64,000 nucleotides of DNA from Streptomyces sp. BK340 (GTDB taxonomy: Bacteria > Actinomycetota > Actinomycetes > Streptomycetales > Streptomycetaceae), in the NCBI RefSeq assembly GCF_007827595.1, contig NZ_VISR01000021.1, positions 62,001 to 126,000 of the forward strand. Reading direction: 5' to 3'. Both the position numbers and the translations under genes were made by a program. Positions 35,082-43,265 of this stretch are shown here, one piece after another. Position 1 is the stretch's first letter, and every line of letters begins with the position of its first letter. A model generated the notes under the pieces. That model searched no databases, was not told where the DNA came from, and saw only the letters and a program-made list of their open reading frames with translations.

Positions 35082-35789
35082 ATGGTTGAGCAACGCATCG
35101 TCGACGTCGGCGAGGTTCGGCTGGCTTGTCGGATGTGGGGTGCCCCGGATGCTCCGCCGCTCATGCTGCTGCATGCGATGGGCGAGAACGCCGCCGACTG
35201 GGAGGCGGTTGCTCCGGCCTTCGCCCGGAGCCGACGGGTGTACGCCCTCGATCTTCGCGGTCACGGCCGAAGCGACTGGCCGGGAGACTACTCGCTGGAA
35301 CTCATGCAGGCCGATGTGCTCGGGTTCCTGGACGCACTGGCACTTGGCTCAGTGGATCTGATCGGGCACTCCATGGGCGGGGTCGTCGCCTACCTGCTCG
35401 CTCAGGACTGTCCGCAACGGGTGACCCGACTCGTCCTGGAGGACGTTCCCGTCCCGCGGCCCCGGGAGCGGACCACCCCGACCAGGCCGGACGGCGCCCT
35501 GACCTTCGACTGGGAGATGGTGCCGGCCGTCCGGCGGCAGATCGACACGCCTGATCCCAGGTGGCTGCAGCGGCTCAGCCGGATCAGCGCCAAGACCCTC
35601 GTGATTGCCGGCGGTCCACACAGCCATGTTTCCCAGGACGGGGTCGCCGAGCTCGCCCGCCGCATTCCCGGCGCACGAGCGGTCACCATCGCGGTAGGAC
35701 ACCTGATCCACCACGCGGCCCCGGAGGCGTTCACCGAGACGGTTTCGGCGTTCCTGGAGGAGCACGTCCGTCCTGCTGTCCGATCATGA
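35082..35789 (+). CDS. Alpha/beta hydrolase
   Basis: 235 aa. Oxyanion segment LMLLHAMGENAADWEAVAPA, nucleophile elbow GHSMGGVVAYLLA with catalytic Ser, acid strand TLVIAGGPHSHVS (expected Asp replaced), and the general-base His in VTIAVGHLIHHAAPEAF. The lid is short. The Asp is missing at its usual spot; GGPHSHV suggests a substitution or an alternative acid. It may be an esterase or lactonase; alternatives include an epoxide hydrolase-like or MhpC-like function. No operon partner. Confidence 0.88.
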   Translation: MVEQRIVDVGEVRLACRMWGAPDAPPLMLLHAMGENAADWEAVAPAFARSRRVYALDLRGHGRSDWPGDYSLELMQADVLGFLDALALGSVDLIGHSMGGVVAYLLAQDCPQRVTRLVLEDVPVPRPRERTTPTRPDGALTFDWEMVPAVRRQIDTPDPRWLQRLSRISAKTLVIAGGPHSHVSQDGVAELARRIPGARAVTIAVGHLIHHAAPEAFTETVSAFLEEHVRPAVRS

Positions 35790-35929
35790 GGGGGCACGGG
35801 ACATGACGTCAGGAGAGGTGGACGGGTGCCGCGACAACCGCCGGCGCATGCGACCCGAGACGGCCATGAGCACCATCGGCGCGAGTACCGTCATCAAGCC
35901 CCGGTCCTGTCGTCCTGTCGGCGCACCAT

Positions 35930-36209
35930 CTCGGTGATCCACAGCATTGCAGGCGATCCGGCGCGTCTTTCATCTCCGCCTCGATGACGTCGAGCAGTCC
36001 CGCGAGGTCGAGGCCCTCGGGCTTCTTCGCCACGCGTTCGGTGGTCAGCGCCCGGCCGGCACTCGCGACCACCGGATCCGGATCTGCAAGACCAGAGTCA
36101 GCCGCTTCGCGAGCGCGCGAGGCTTGCTGAGGTTCACGCCGTGATCGTCACCGTGTTTCTCGTTCACCGCGCGTGCCTTGGGGTCCTCGAGCTCGCCCGG
36201 CTCGGCCAT
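35930..36209 (-). pseudogene. Remnant of a DNA alkylation repair (AlkD-like) gene
   Basis: From 36209 the minus strand reads MAEPGELEDPKARAVNEKHG then DDHGVNLSKPRALAKRL, which I recognise as the N-terminus of the AlkD-like DNA alkylation repair family. It jumps, in a new frame, to LADPDPVVASAGRALTTERV then AKKPEGLDLAGLLDVIEAEM and KDAPDRLQ. About 80 residues between the blocks and about 60 at the C-terminus are missing, and the true start is shifted out of frame. A dead gene with an internal deletion; flanking DNA (35790-36446) holds nothing else but a hairpin. Confidence 0.8.
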
Positions 36210-36388
36210 CACCTCGGCCAGCGTCGTTCGGCCACCTCAGCTTCCTCTCCACCATGGGCGAGATTCAGCCTACGGCGCAGGCCGGTCTTCGGCCGTACAG
36301 GCCTGGCCAACCCGGTCAGGGACGTCATCGGCGCCATGGAAGCGGGTGGAAGCGGCTCGGGTTCAGCCGGTCCGAGGACCACGGCCGA

Positions 36389-36428
36389 GGGGCCGGTACC
36401 GGACGATGCGCCGTCCAGTACCGGCCCC
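36389..36428 (-). terminator. Hairpin terminating the lectin genes
   Basis: Arms of 17 nt (36389-36405 and 36412-36428) with one mismatch around a 6-nt loop, both containing GGGGCCGGTAC or its complement. It begins 18 nt past the stop of the minus-strand lectin gene at 36447. Confidence 0.7.
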
Positions 36429-36446
36429 TGGGCAGGGCTTCGGCGC

Positions 36447-36917
36447 TCAGTACCAGAGCTGGTACTTGTTGCCGTCGTTGCACTCGTGCATGTAGACGGA
36501 GCTGCCGTTGCTGTCGAGGCACTCGTGGGTCTGCCGGTTACGCAGCTTCCAGTTGCCGCCCCCGGCGCTGATCTCGTCCCAGCGCTGGTAGTTGTTGCCG
36601 CTGCACGGCTCCATGTAGGCGTCGTGGTCGGTGTAGGCCGTCAGACAGTAGCCGGTGTCCGCCAAGCTCTTCTCGAGCCAGCTGCCGTCGCTCAGGTGCA
36701 CGTCGTGCCACCGGGTGAAGGTGTCCGAGTCCCAGCCGACCGTGACGTCGTCCGGGTGGTCGTTGGCCCACTTTATCTGCAGGGCGTTGCCCGACTCGCG
36801 GTGCACCCAGTGCACGTCGCCGTCGGCGTGCGCCGCCGTGGACATGGTCAGCGCCAGGACCGGTGCGAGCGCGGCGGTTCCGAGAACCTTGGCTATGCGG
36901 GCGGTGTTGATGCGCAT
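36447..36917 (-). CDS. Secreted ricin-type (beta-trefoil) lectin, copy 1
   Basis: 156 aa with signal peptide MRINTARIAKVLGTAALAPV ending TAAHA. The mature protein has ricin-like repeats with QxW signatures: GYCLTAYTDHDAYMEPC then NNYQRWDE, and HECLDSNGSSVYMHECNDGN then KYQLWY at the very end. Ricin_B lectins bind galactose-type sugars or xylan; here no catalytic domain is attached, so it is a free sugar-binding secreted protein. A paralogue lies 62 bp upstream; a hairpin follows. Confidence 0.82.
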   Translation of the reverse strand: MRINTARIAKVLGTAALAPVLALTMSTAAHADGDVHWVHRESGNALQIKWANDHPDDVTVGWDSDTFTRWHDVHLSDGSWLEKSLADTGYCLTAYTDHDAYMEPCSGNNYQRWDEISAGGGNWKLRNRQTHECLDSNGSSVYMHECNDGNKYQLWY

Positions 36918-36979
36918 GGGTAATCCCCCTGTGTGTCGTTGTTCGTGGTCGGAAAGGTGTACGGGAAAGAACCGACGGC

Positions 36980-37459
36980 TCAGTACCAGAGCTGGTACTT
37001 GTTGTCGTTGTTCCAGCCCCCCGGGCCGAGGTATACGCTCCTGCCGTTGCTGTCGAGCCAGCGACCGGTCTGCTTGTGCTGGAGCTTCCAGGAGGAGCCG
37101 GTCCAGCGCTCGTACCAGCGCTGCCAGTCGTTGTTCGCCTGGCAGGGCTCCATGTACACGTCGTCGTTGGAGTAGGCCGTCAGGCAGTAACCGCGCCAGG
37201 ACTGGGCCTGCGGCTTCATCAGCCAGGTGTCGTCGTTGCTGTTGTACTGCTCGTACCAGCCGTAGCCGACGTCGCACCCGTTCATGCCCACGTCGTACGG
37301 CTGGCCTGCGCCGTTGATGACGAGGGCCAGGCAGTTGTCGGACGGCCGATGGTGCCAGGTCACATTGCCGTCGGCGGACGCGGTGCCCGCACTGGCCAGA
37401 GTGAGTGCCCCAACCGCGACCGCGGTCACAACTGCCTTACGGGCATGCTTGATTGACAT
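36980..37459 (-). CDS. Secreted ricin-type (beta-trefoil) lectin, copy 2
   Basis: 159 aa with signal peptide MSIKHARKAVVTAVAVGALT ending TASA. QxW units match copy 1: GYCLTAYSNDDVYMEPCQAN then DWQRWYE, and TGRWLDSNGRSVYLGPGG then KYQLWY. The NVTWHHRPSDNCLALVI start also parallels copy 1. The two look like a tandem duplication that has diverged. GGGGGAAC precedes the ATG at 37459. A field of GTCCCG-type repeats lies upstream (37540-37700). Likely extracellular carbohydrate binding. Confidence 0.82.
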   Translation of the reverse strand: MSIKHARKAVVTAVAVGALTLASAGTASADGNVTWHHRPSDNCLALVINGAGQPYDVGMNGCDVGYGWYEQYNSNDDTWLMKPQAQSWRGYCLTAYSNDDVYMEPCQANNDWQRWYERWTGSSWKLQHKQTGRWLDSNGRSVYLGPGGWNNDNKYQLWY

Positions 37460-37539
37460 GGGTTCCCCCGGAGACTCTGGTCGATTCGGTGGCGAGCGTA
37501 GTGGGCCGTTCGCGCTCCGTAGGGCTCCCCCGACCGTCC

Positions 37540-37700
37540 CACGCCGTCTCGGGACAGCGCGTCCCGCACCCTGGAGCGTCCCGCGCCTCCGAACGATCCC
37601 TTGTCCCGGATCGTCCCGCACCGCCGACCGTCCCGTGTCCCGGATCGTCCCGCGTCGTCTCGGGACGGCGCGTCGCGCGTCCCGGGACACCGTGGGACGG
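37540..37700. repeat. GTCCCG/CGGGAC repeat field upstream of the lectin genes
   Basis: About 160 bp packed with GTCCCG and its complement. TGTCCCGGATCGTCCCGC occurs twice, at 37602 and 37636 (34 bp apart); CGTCTCGGGACRGCGCGTC occurs twice, at 37544 and 37656. The units are in both orientations, so hairpins are possible. It lies 80 to 240 bp upstream of the first lectin start, within the 37460-37853 gap that holds no gene. Confidence 0.75.
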
Positions 37701-37853
37701 AACCTGCCCGCCCTGGCAGCAGTTGATGTCGGGAACGAAATGCACCGCCGAGTTCACCACGACCCGGCCGAAGCAGTCGCCGGAGGACAGGAAGGGGTCA
37801 CCGAGCCGGAACCAGGAGCGGCCCGCCGTCGCCATCGGCCGCTCCGACCCTCC

Positions 37854-38180
37854 TCACGGTCGCGAACTCCTGCGGTGCATGGGTGGCCGGTCGAGGACTT
37901 CGACGTACATGATCCGGCCGTCCACGACATCCAGGCACAGCATGCCCCGCGAGGGCAGGAGCGGCACGCAGCGGTGGCCGGCGCCGTACGGCTGCCCCTG
38001 CGGATGTGGTGCGGTCTGGAAGCTCTGACAGAACTCGTCGCCGCAGCCGCACTCTTCGACCAGACGAAGATCCCAGGCGCAGATGGCCAGCTCGCGTTCT
38101 CCTTCGGTCTCCAGGAGAGTGATCAGCTCTGCGACGAGATCCGGGAAGACTTCGCGGACGAGGGGGTGGTCCTGCTCCAT
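37854..38180 (-). CDS. Small Cys-containing hypothetical protein
   Basis: 108 aa from the ATG at 38180; an upstream extension is unlikely. It starts HPLVREVFPDLVAELITLLE and has the cluster CAWDLRLVEECGCGDEFCQS, five Cys in 20 residues, before a Gly/His-rich stretch HPQGQPYGAGHRC. The end reads MLCLDVVDGRIMYVEVLDRP. The Cys set could bind metal, but the pattern matches no family I know by name. Conserved-looking and codon-typical; function unknown. Confidence 0.65.
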   Translation of the reverse strand: MEQDHPLVREVFPDLVAELITLLETEGERELAICAWDLRLVEECGCGDEFCQSFQTAPHPQGQPYGAGHRCVPLLPSRGMLCLDVVDGRIMYVEVLDRPPMHRRSSRP

Positions 38181-38343
38181 GAGCGGAGGGTAGCTGGAGG
38201 CGTGATGCAGAGCGCCGGAGATCAATTGCGGGACAGGCCTCGGCCGGCTGCACGCGGCAGCACCGACCTGGTGTCGGTGCCCGGGGATACGCTCCCGGCT
38301 TCGTCGGCCCGCACTCGTCGGGTCGCGCGTGACGAGGGGGGGC

Positions 38344-38530
38344 ATGAGTTTCCACATGCATCTGCGCGCTGTCCGGAACTCCGAGGTCCGGCTCGATTAC
38401 GGCCGGCTGGAGGAGTTCATGGGGCCGCCTGGGACTGGGACGTCCATCGATCGTCCTCCACCACCCGGACGAAGAGGAACCGCCTTTCGTTCTGCCGGCC
38501 GTACGTGCACCTGTGTCCGCCCAGGGCCGC
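38344..38530 (+). pseudogene. N-terminal fragment of a DUF1877-like protein
   Basis: It starts MSFHMHLRAVRNSEVRLDYG then RLEEFMG, the typical opening of DUF1877/YfbM-like proteins. After one frame change the next recognisable piece is AAWDWDVH (family: FMWAAWDWD...), then similarity ends before the MITE at 38621. The intact family is about 160 residues. The rest of the 38181-38870 gap is the MITE and its flanks. Confidence 0.6.
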
Positions 38531-38616
38531 CGCCGGTACCCGAGTGCACACTTCCACCCGGACGCCGTGTCCGGGTATTTTTCTGCGTGAATGGGCGGTA
38601 TCGCCGCCGTCCGTCG

Positions 38617-38795
38617 CTAGGTCCTGTCGTCAAATTCCCGTCGTCGCCCGAAGGGCGGCCTCGCGGCGTCTGGTGCGTGCTCTCGGCGTGCCGGGCGGAA
38701 GTCCTCGTACTGGACGTACTTGGGCTTTCGCCCGGTGCGGCGAGAGTGCGTGCCAGGCGTCGTGGGGCAGACGGGAATTTGACGACAGGGCCTAG
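38617..38795. mobile_element. 171-bp MITE with CTAG target duplication
   Basis: Terminal inverted repeats of 22 bp at 38621-38642 and 38770-38791 differ in only one position (core CCTGTCGTCAAATTCCC). Both ends are flanked by CTAG (38617-38620 and 38792-38795), a target-site duplication of the YTAR type made by IS5-family IS427-group elements. There is no transposase, only 127 bp between the repeats. It is a non-autonomous element that would need a transposase from a parent IS elsewhere. It lies 75 bp upstream of the TPR-like gene and may carry its promoter. Confidence 0.85.
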
Positions 38796-38870
38796 GGTCG
38801 TCGCACCAGCCACCGTCATGCCGTCCCAGAAACCGGGACGGCGGCCGGCCGACAGCCTTGAGGAGCCCGT

Positions 38871-40565
38871 ATGCAGTACTACGACCTCGGCAGCCACGGC
38901 CGGCGCGTGACGACGTCGTCCTCCGAGGCGCAGACGTGGTTCGACCGTGGGCTGAACTGGACGTACGCCTTCAATCACGAGGAGGCGGTCCGCTGCTTCG
39001 AGGCCGCTGCCGCGGCGGATCCCGACTGTGCCATGGCGGACTGGGGCGTGGCCTACGCGCTCGGCCCCAACTACAACAAGCCCTGGGAGGCCTTCGACGA
39101 GCTGGACCTGGGGCGGAGCGTGGAACGAGCGCACGCCGCCGTACAGCGCGCCCACGCGAAGGCGGCCGGCGCCACCCCGGTCGAGCAGGCGCTCATCGAC
39201 GCATTGCACGCTCGCTATCCGAGGGCCCAGTCCCCCGACGCCGACGACTGTTCCGTGTGGAGCGCCGCCTACGCCGACAGCATGGGCTCCGTGCACCGAC
39301 TCGCGCCCGAAGATCTCGACGTGGCCACCCTGTACGCCGACGCCCTGATGAACCTCACACCCTGGCAGCTGTGGGACATCGGCACGGGCAGGCCGGCCCC
39401 GGGTTCGCGGACCACCGAGGCCAAGGCGGTACTCGATCGGGCGATGGCCGCAGAGGCGGGCGCGCGGCACCCGGGCCTGCTTCACATGTACATCCATCTG
39501 CTGGAGATGTCCCCGACCCCCGAGGCCGCTCTGCCGGTGGGCGACCGGCTGCGGGGCCTGGTGCCGGACGCGGGACATCTCCAGCACATGCCGTCCCACC
39601 TGGAAGTGCTCTGCGGCGACTACCGCCGCGTGGTCTCCGACAACGCCGCCGCGATCGCGGCCGACGAGAAGTTCCACGCCCGGGCCGGGGCGATGAACTT
39701 CTACACCCTGTACCGGTGTCACAACTACCACTTCAAGATCTACGGCGCGATGTTCCTCGGCCGCTTCCAGGACGCGATGGACACCGCGGGCCGGCTCGAG
39801 GCGGCCGTGCCCGAGGAACTGCTGCGCGTGACCAGCCCGCCCATGGCCGACTGGCTGGAGGGCTTCCTTGCGATGCGGGTGCACGTGCTCATCCGCTTCG
39901 GCCGCTGGGATGACGTCCTGCGCCTGCCCATGCCCGCCGACGCGCAACTGTACTGCGTGACCACGGCGATGCTGCGGTACGCGCGCGGAGTCGCACTCTC
40001 CGCCACCGGCCGGATCGACGAAGCGGACGCGGAACGTGCACTCTTCCGCGAGGCGGCCGCACTGGTCCCGCAGACGCGAACGCTGTTCAACAACACCTGC
40101 ACGGACATTCTGGCGATCGCCGCGCAGATGCTGGACGGAGAGCTCGCCTACCGCAAGGGGAAGCACGAAACGGCGTTCGCGGCACTGCGCCGGTCGATCG
40201 AACTGGACGACGGCCTTCCGTACGACGAGCCGTGGGGGTGGATGCAACCCACCCGGCATGCATACGGCGCGCTGCTTCTCGAACAGGGCCTGGTCGCGGA
40301 TGCCGAGGCCGTGTACCGCGCCGACCTCGGACTCGACGACACGCTGCCGCGCCCGCTGCAGCACCCGGGCAACGTCTGGGCCCTGCACGGCCTCCACGAA
40401 TGCCTCGTCCGGCTCGGCAAGCAGGCAGAGGCGCTGATCGTGGCCCAGCAGCTGAAGATCGCCGCGGCGATGGCGGACGTGCCGATCGAGGCGTCCTGCT
40501 TCTGCCGTCTGGAGACCGGTACGGGTTCCGTGTCCGGGGACGGTTGCTGTACCGAGGAGCGGTGA
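38871..40565 (+). CDS. Large tetratricopeptide-like protein
   Basis: 564 aa, soluble, helical repeats throughout. The opening is WFDRGLNWTYAFNHEEAVRC then FEAAAAADPDCAMADWGVAY, a TPR-like pair with conserved Gly-Ala-Pro positions. Later repeats include HPGLLHMYIHLLEMSPTPEA, GHLQHMPSHLEVLCGDYRRV and HPGNVWALHGLHECLVRLGK. Such proteins are annotated as TPR-repeat proteins of unknown role and possibly scaffold enzymes. The His-Met-rich motifs could suggest metal contacts. No partner is adjacent; a MITE lies in its promoter region and a broken methyltransferase follows. Confidence 0.82.
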   Translation: MQYYDLGSHGRRVTTSSSEAQTWFDRGLNWTYAFNHEEAVRCFEAAAAADPDCAMADWGVAYALGPNYNKPWEAFDELDLGRSVERAHAAVQRAHAKAAGATPVEQALIDALHARYPRAQSPDADDCSVWSAAYADSMGSVHRLAPEDLDVATLYADALMNLTPWQLWDIGTGRPAPGSRTTEAKAVLDRAMAAEAGARHPGLLHMYIHLLEMSPTPEAALPVGDRLRGLVPDAGHLQHMPSHLEVLCGDYRRVVSDNAAAIAADEKFHARAGAMNFYTLYRCHNYHFKIYGAMFLGRFQDAMDTAGRLEAAVPEELLRVTSPPMADWLEGFLAMRVHVLIRFGRWDDVLRLPMPADAQLYCVTTAMLRYARGVALSATGRIDEADAERALFREAAALVPQTRTLFNNTCTDILAIAAQMLDGELAYRKGKHETAFAALRRSIELDDGLPYDEPWGWMQPTRHAYGALLLEQGLVADAEAVYRADLGLDDTLPRPLQHPGNVWALHGLHECLVRLGKQAEALIVAQQLKIAAAMADVPIEASCFCRLETGTGSVSGDGCCTEER

Positions 40566-40800
40566 CCGAGGCCGGCCGGGCACTCGTGCGAGTGCGTCCG
40601 ACGATGCGGGCGGTCCCGCTCCAGCAGAGCACGCATCGGCTGCGTCCTCTGCCAGTCGGTGTGACGTGATGTTGGGCGATCGGAGGGGCACCCAGCCAAC
40701 TTCTTTGTGCCATCTGCCAGTACGGCGGCCGGACAAGGGCAAAGCAGACTCTCTGCCAAGACCGCGGCCCGGCGAGCCTCTGCTTCCGGAGGGCCGGCGC

Positions 40801-41366
40801 GGCGCCACGGATGTCTTCGGTGTCGACATCTCCGCAGAGATGATCGCCGCCGCGCGGGAGTTCGAGCAGCGTGACCCGCTGGGTGTCCGTTACGAGGTCG
40901 GTGACGTGGCCGAACTGCGGTCTCTGAGCGGCGATTCGACGCGGCGCTGGGAGTGCAGTGCCTCAACTACGCTGCGGACACGGCGAAGATGGAGCGGATG
41001 TGCCGCAACATCCACCGGAGCCTGGTGCCGGGTGGAGAGTTCTTCGTGTTCGCCCAGAAGCCCGACTATCGGTTCGACTGCCCGTCGCTGGACAAGTACG
41101 GATTTCTCTGCGAGCCGACCGGCGAGGAGATCGAGACGGGTCCGCGGGTGCGGGTCACGGCTCTCCTCGACCCGCGGCCGATCAGCATCGTCTGCGCGGT
41201 CCCGCGCCGCGAGGTCTACGAGGGGTGTCTGCGGGCGGCCGGGTTCAGTGACGTGAAGTGGGTTCCGCTGCAGGTGTCCGAAGCCGGCATCCACGAGTAC
41301 GGCGAGGTCTTCTGGGCAGACCTCCTCGCGCACCCGCCGCTGGAGATGCTGCGCTGCCGCGCCTGA
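40801..41366 (+). pseudogene. Frameshifted, 5'-truncated class I methyltransferase
   Basis: The readable parts are VFGVDISAEMIAAAREFEQR, VRYEVGDVAELRSL, then after a 1-nt frame change near 40935 RFDAALGVQCLNYAADTAKM and ERMCRNIHRSLVPGGEFFVF. The sequence then runs intact to a normal stop (EVFWADLLAHPPLEMLRC). The SAM-binding first motif and about 40 N-terminal residues are absent, so it is inactive unless an unseen start exists. The long intact C-terminal half suggests recent decay. Confidence 0.8.
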
Positions 41367-41662
41367 TCGGCCAAGTGGCGGGACCTCACCTCGGGACGCT
41401 GTGCGTTCAGCGGGCGTTTACGCATGTCACAGCAGGTAGTTGACGGGCTGTCACGCCTCGCGGACGTACGCCGAAGCCCCCGTCCCGTGCCCGCCATCAA
41501 GGCAGCGTCAAGACTTCACCCCTTACCGACCTCAGCCGGATAAACGTTCACTCAAGGGAGCCCTCGGTCGGGCAAAGAGGTCTACTCGCATAGATGATCC
41601 CGGTGCTGTCATGCTCACGATCGCCCGGAATTCTGCCGGGCACCACACCGGGAGACCCCCAC

Positions 41663-42187
41663 ATGTCCCGAATACCGCGCGCCCTGGTGACCAGCCTCTC
41701 CACCCTCGCCCTCGCCGGGGCGGGCCTCACCGTCACCACCGGTTCCGCGCACGCCGCGAGCTGCAGCCAGGCCTACCTCCCCCTGCCCGACCCGGTCTGT
41801 ACGCCCGGCGACCTCAACCCCGACGTCACCCAGGACACCATCGACTCGACCATCTGCGTCTCCGGCTGGACCGCGACCGTACGGCCCTCCACCTCGTACA
41901 CCAACGCGCTGAAGAAGAAGCAGATCGCCGAGTACGGCTACTCCGACACCAGTCTCTCGGACTACGAGGAGGATCACTTCGTTCCGCTCGAACTCGGCGG
42001 CGCGCCCAAGAGCGAGGAGAACCTCTGGCCCGAGCCGCACTCCGGCGACGGCACCTCCGCCCAGAAGGACACCGTCGAGAACAAGCTGAAGAAGGCCGTC
42101 TGCGCCGGTCAGGTCAGCCTTGACGACGCGCAGAACGCCATCGTCACCGACTGGACCACCGCGCTCTCCAGCCTCGGTCTGGGCTGA
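41663..42187 (+). CDS. Secreted HNH-like protein
   Basis: 174 aa with a signal peptide (LVTSLSTLALAGAGLTVTTG...AHA). The mature part has four Cys (CSQAY, VCTPGD, ICVSGW, VCAGQV) for two disulfides. The motif YEEDHFVPLELGGAPKSEEN then LWPEP gives Asp-His, Glu-Leu-Gly-Gly and Asn-Leu-Trp-Pro-Glu, an HNH/beta-beta-alpha-metal nuclease-like signature. An extracellular DNase is plausible. It has a long 5' leader after the methyltransferase remnant and a hairpin at its 3' end. Confidence 0.75.
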   Translation: MSRIPRALVTSLSTLALAGAGLTVTTGSAHAASCSQAYLPLPDPVCTPGDLNPDVTQDTIDSTICVSGWTATVRPSTSYTNALKKKQIAEYGYSDTSLSDYEEDHFVPLELGGAPKSEENLWPEPHSGDGTSAQKDTVENKLKKAVCAGQVSLDDAQNAIVTDWTTALSSLGLG

Positions 42188-42198
42188 GCCGTCGCCCT

Positions 42199-42240
42199 GT
42201 AGGGGGCCGGCGCCCTCCCCTGGAGTGGCCGGCTCCCTAC
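42199..42240 (+). terminator. Hairpin after the HNH-like gene
   Basis: Arms of 13 nt (42199-42211 and 42228-42240) with one mismatch, GTAGGGGGCCGGC and GCCGGCTCCCTAC, around a 16-nt loop, starting 12 nt past the stop. Confidence 0.7.
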
Positions 42241-42312
42241 CGCTCCGCACACAGAGGCAGGTCAGACAGGGCACGATCCGGAAGCGGTACCCCCGTGGGC
42301 CACAATGCCCCC

Positions 42313-42804
42313 ATGACCGATGATCAGTCCCGGATTCCCGCCCGTCCGCTGCTGCGTGGCCCCGAGGACGGGGAACTCATAGACGTCGCCGGGGTCGCAC
42401 ACTTCTTCCGGCTCACCGGCGAGCACACGGGCGGGCACTTCGCCTTCGAGGAGTTCAGCCTCGCCCCTGGCACCGTCGGTGCCAGGCCGCACGTACATGA
42501 AGGCCACGACGAGTACTTCTACGTCCTCGAAGGCGAGTTGACGCTCCACACCGGGGACGGCGAGGTGACCGCCGGTCCCGGGCATCTGCTGGCCGCCACC
42601 CGCGGCACCCCGCACGGCTTCCGCAATGCAGGACCGGTCCTCGCCCGCGCTCTGTGCCTCTACACCCCCGCCGGTTACGAAAACTACTTCCGTGACGTCC
42701 ACGCCGCCGTGAGCGCCGGGGCCGAAGCGACCGATGAGCTCCTGGCCGAGTTCCGAGGCCGTTACCGGACCAGCTCCTTCCAGGCTTCCGCCGACAGGCC
42801 ATGA
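42313..42804 (+). CDS. Cupin-domain protein
   Basis: 163 aa, one conserved beta-barrel cupin. Motif 1 GARPHVHEGHDEYFYVLEGE (His-x-His...Glu) and motif 2 GTPHGFRNAGPVLARALCLY supply the metal-binding His/Glu/His. It probably binds a small carboxylate or sugar or acts as a dioxygenase or isomerase. Many Streptomyces single cupins are of unknown substrate. No HTH is attached, so it is not an AraC-type regulator. The small gene at 42863 is convergent. Confidence 0.85.
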   Translation: MTDDQSRIPARPLLRGPEDGELIDVAGVAHFFRLTGEHTGGHFAFEEFSLAPGTVGARPHVHEGHDEYFYVLEGELTLHTGDGEVTAGPGHLLAATRGTPHGFRNAGPVLARALCLYTPAGYENYFRDVHAAVSAGAEATDELLAEFRGRYRTSSFQASADRP

Positions 42805-42862
42805 GGCGTGTCTCTTCGGGGCTGATCATCCCGGCTCGAGGCGTCCACAAGCCCGGGCAGAG

Positions 42863-43051
42863 TCAGCTGTCGGGGACGCCTTCGGAGAGTCCCTCGGCGA
42901 ACTCCCACCAGGCGAGGGGGAGCCAGTCGCCGTCCACGAAGGCGTCGACGGACGAGCCGCGGCCACTGATGGCCACCGGCGTTCCCGGCGGGTACATGGT
43001 GCCCGAGATGCCGGGCACCGGGACGAGCAAGGTCCCGCAACGCTGATTCAC
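42863..43051 (-). CDS. Small hypothetical protein
   Basis: 62 aa from the GTG at 43051; an ATG at 43120 would add 23 residues coded by AT-rich DNA and is less likely. The core TLLVPVPGISGTMYPPGTPV then SSVDAFVDGDWLPLAWWEFA looks folded and conserved in Streptomyces, but I cannot name the family. RBS GAGG is only three bases away. Could be the remnant of a larger gene. Confidence 0.45.
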   Translation of the reverse strand: MNQRCGTLLVPVPGISGTMYPPGTPVAISGRGSSVDAFVDGDWLPLAWWEFAEGLSEGVPDS

Positions 43052-43265
43052 TTTCCTCGTCCTCCCATTCGACCCGAGGTTGAAATCGGAATTTAATTGA
43101 CAATAGCTGGCCCGTTTCATGTTCCTCTACAGGGGGACCATGAGAGTTGGGTCACGTGAGGCGAACGGCCGCGACCTTCCTACTGCCCGTTCGCACCAGG
43201 CTACGTTCGGTTGACGGCTGTTTGGCCTCCGGCAGCGAGCACGCACCGCTCATCGGAGGTGTCAT

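Noticed and set aside
37460..37853. The GTCCCG repeat field as a CRISPR array
   Set aside because: The units are short, irregular and in both orientations, without uniform spacers or cas genes.
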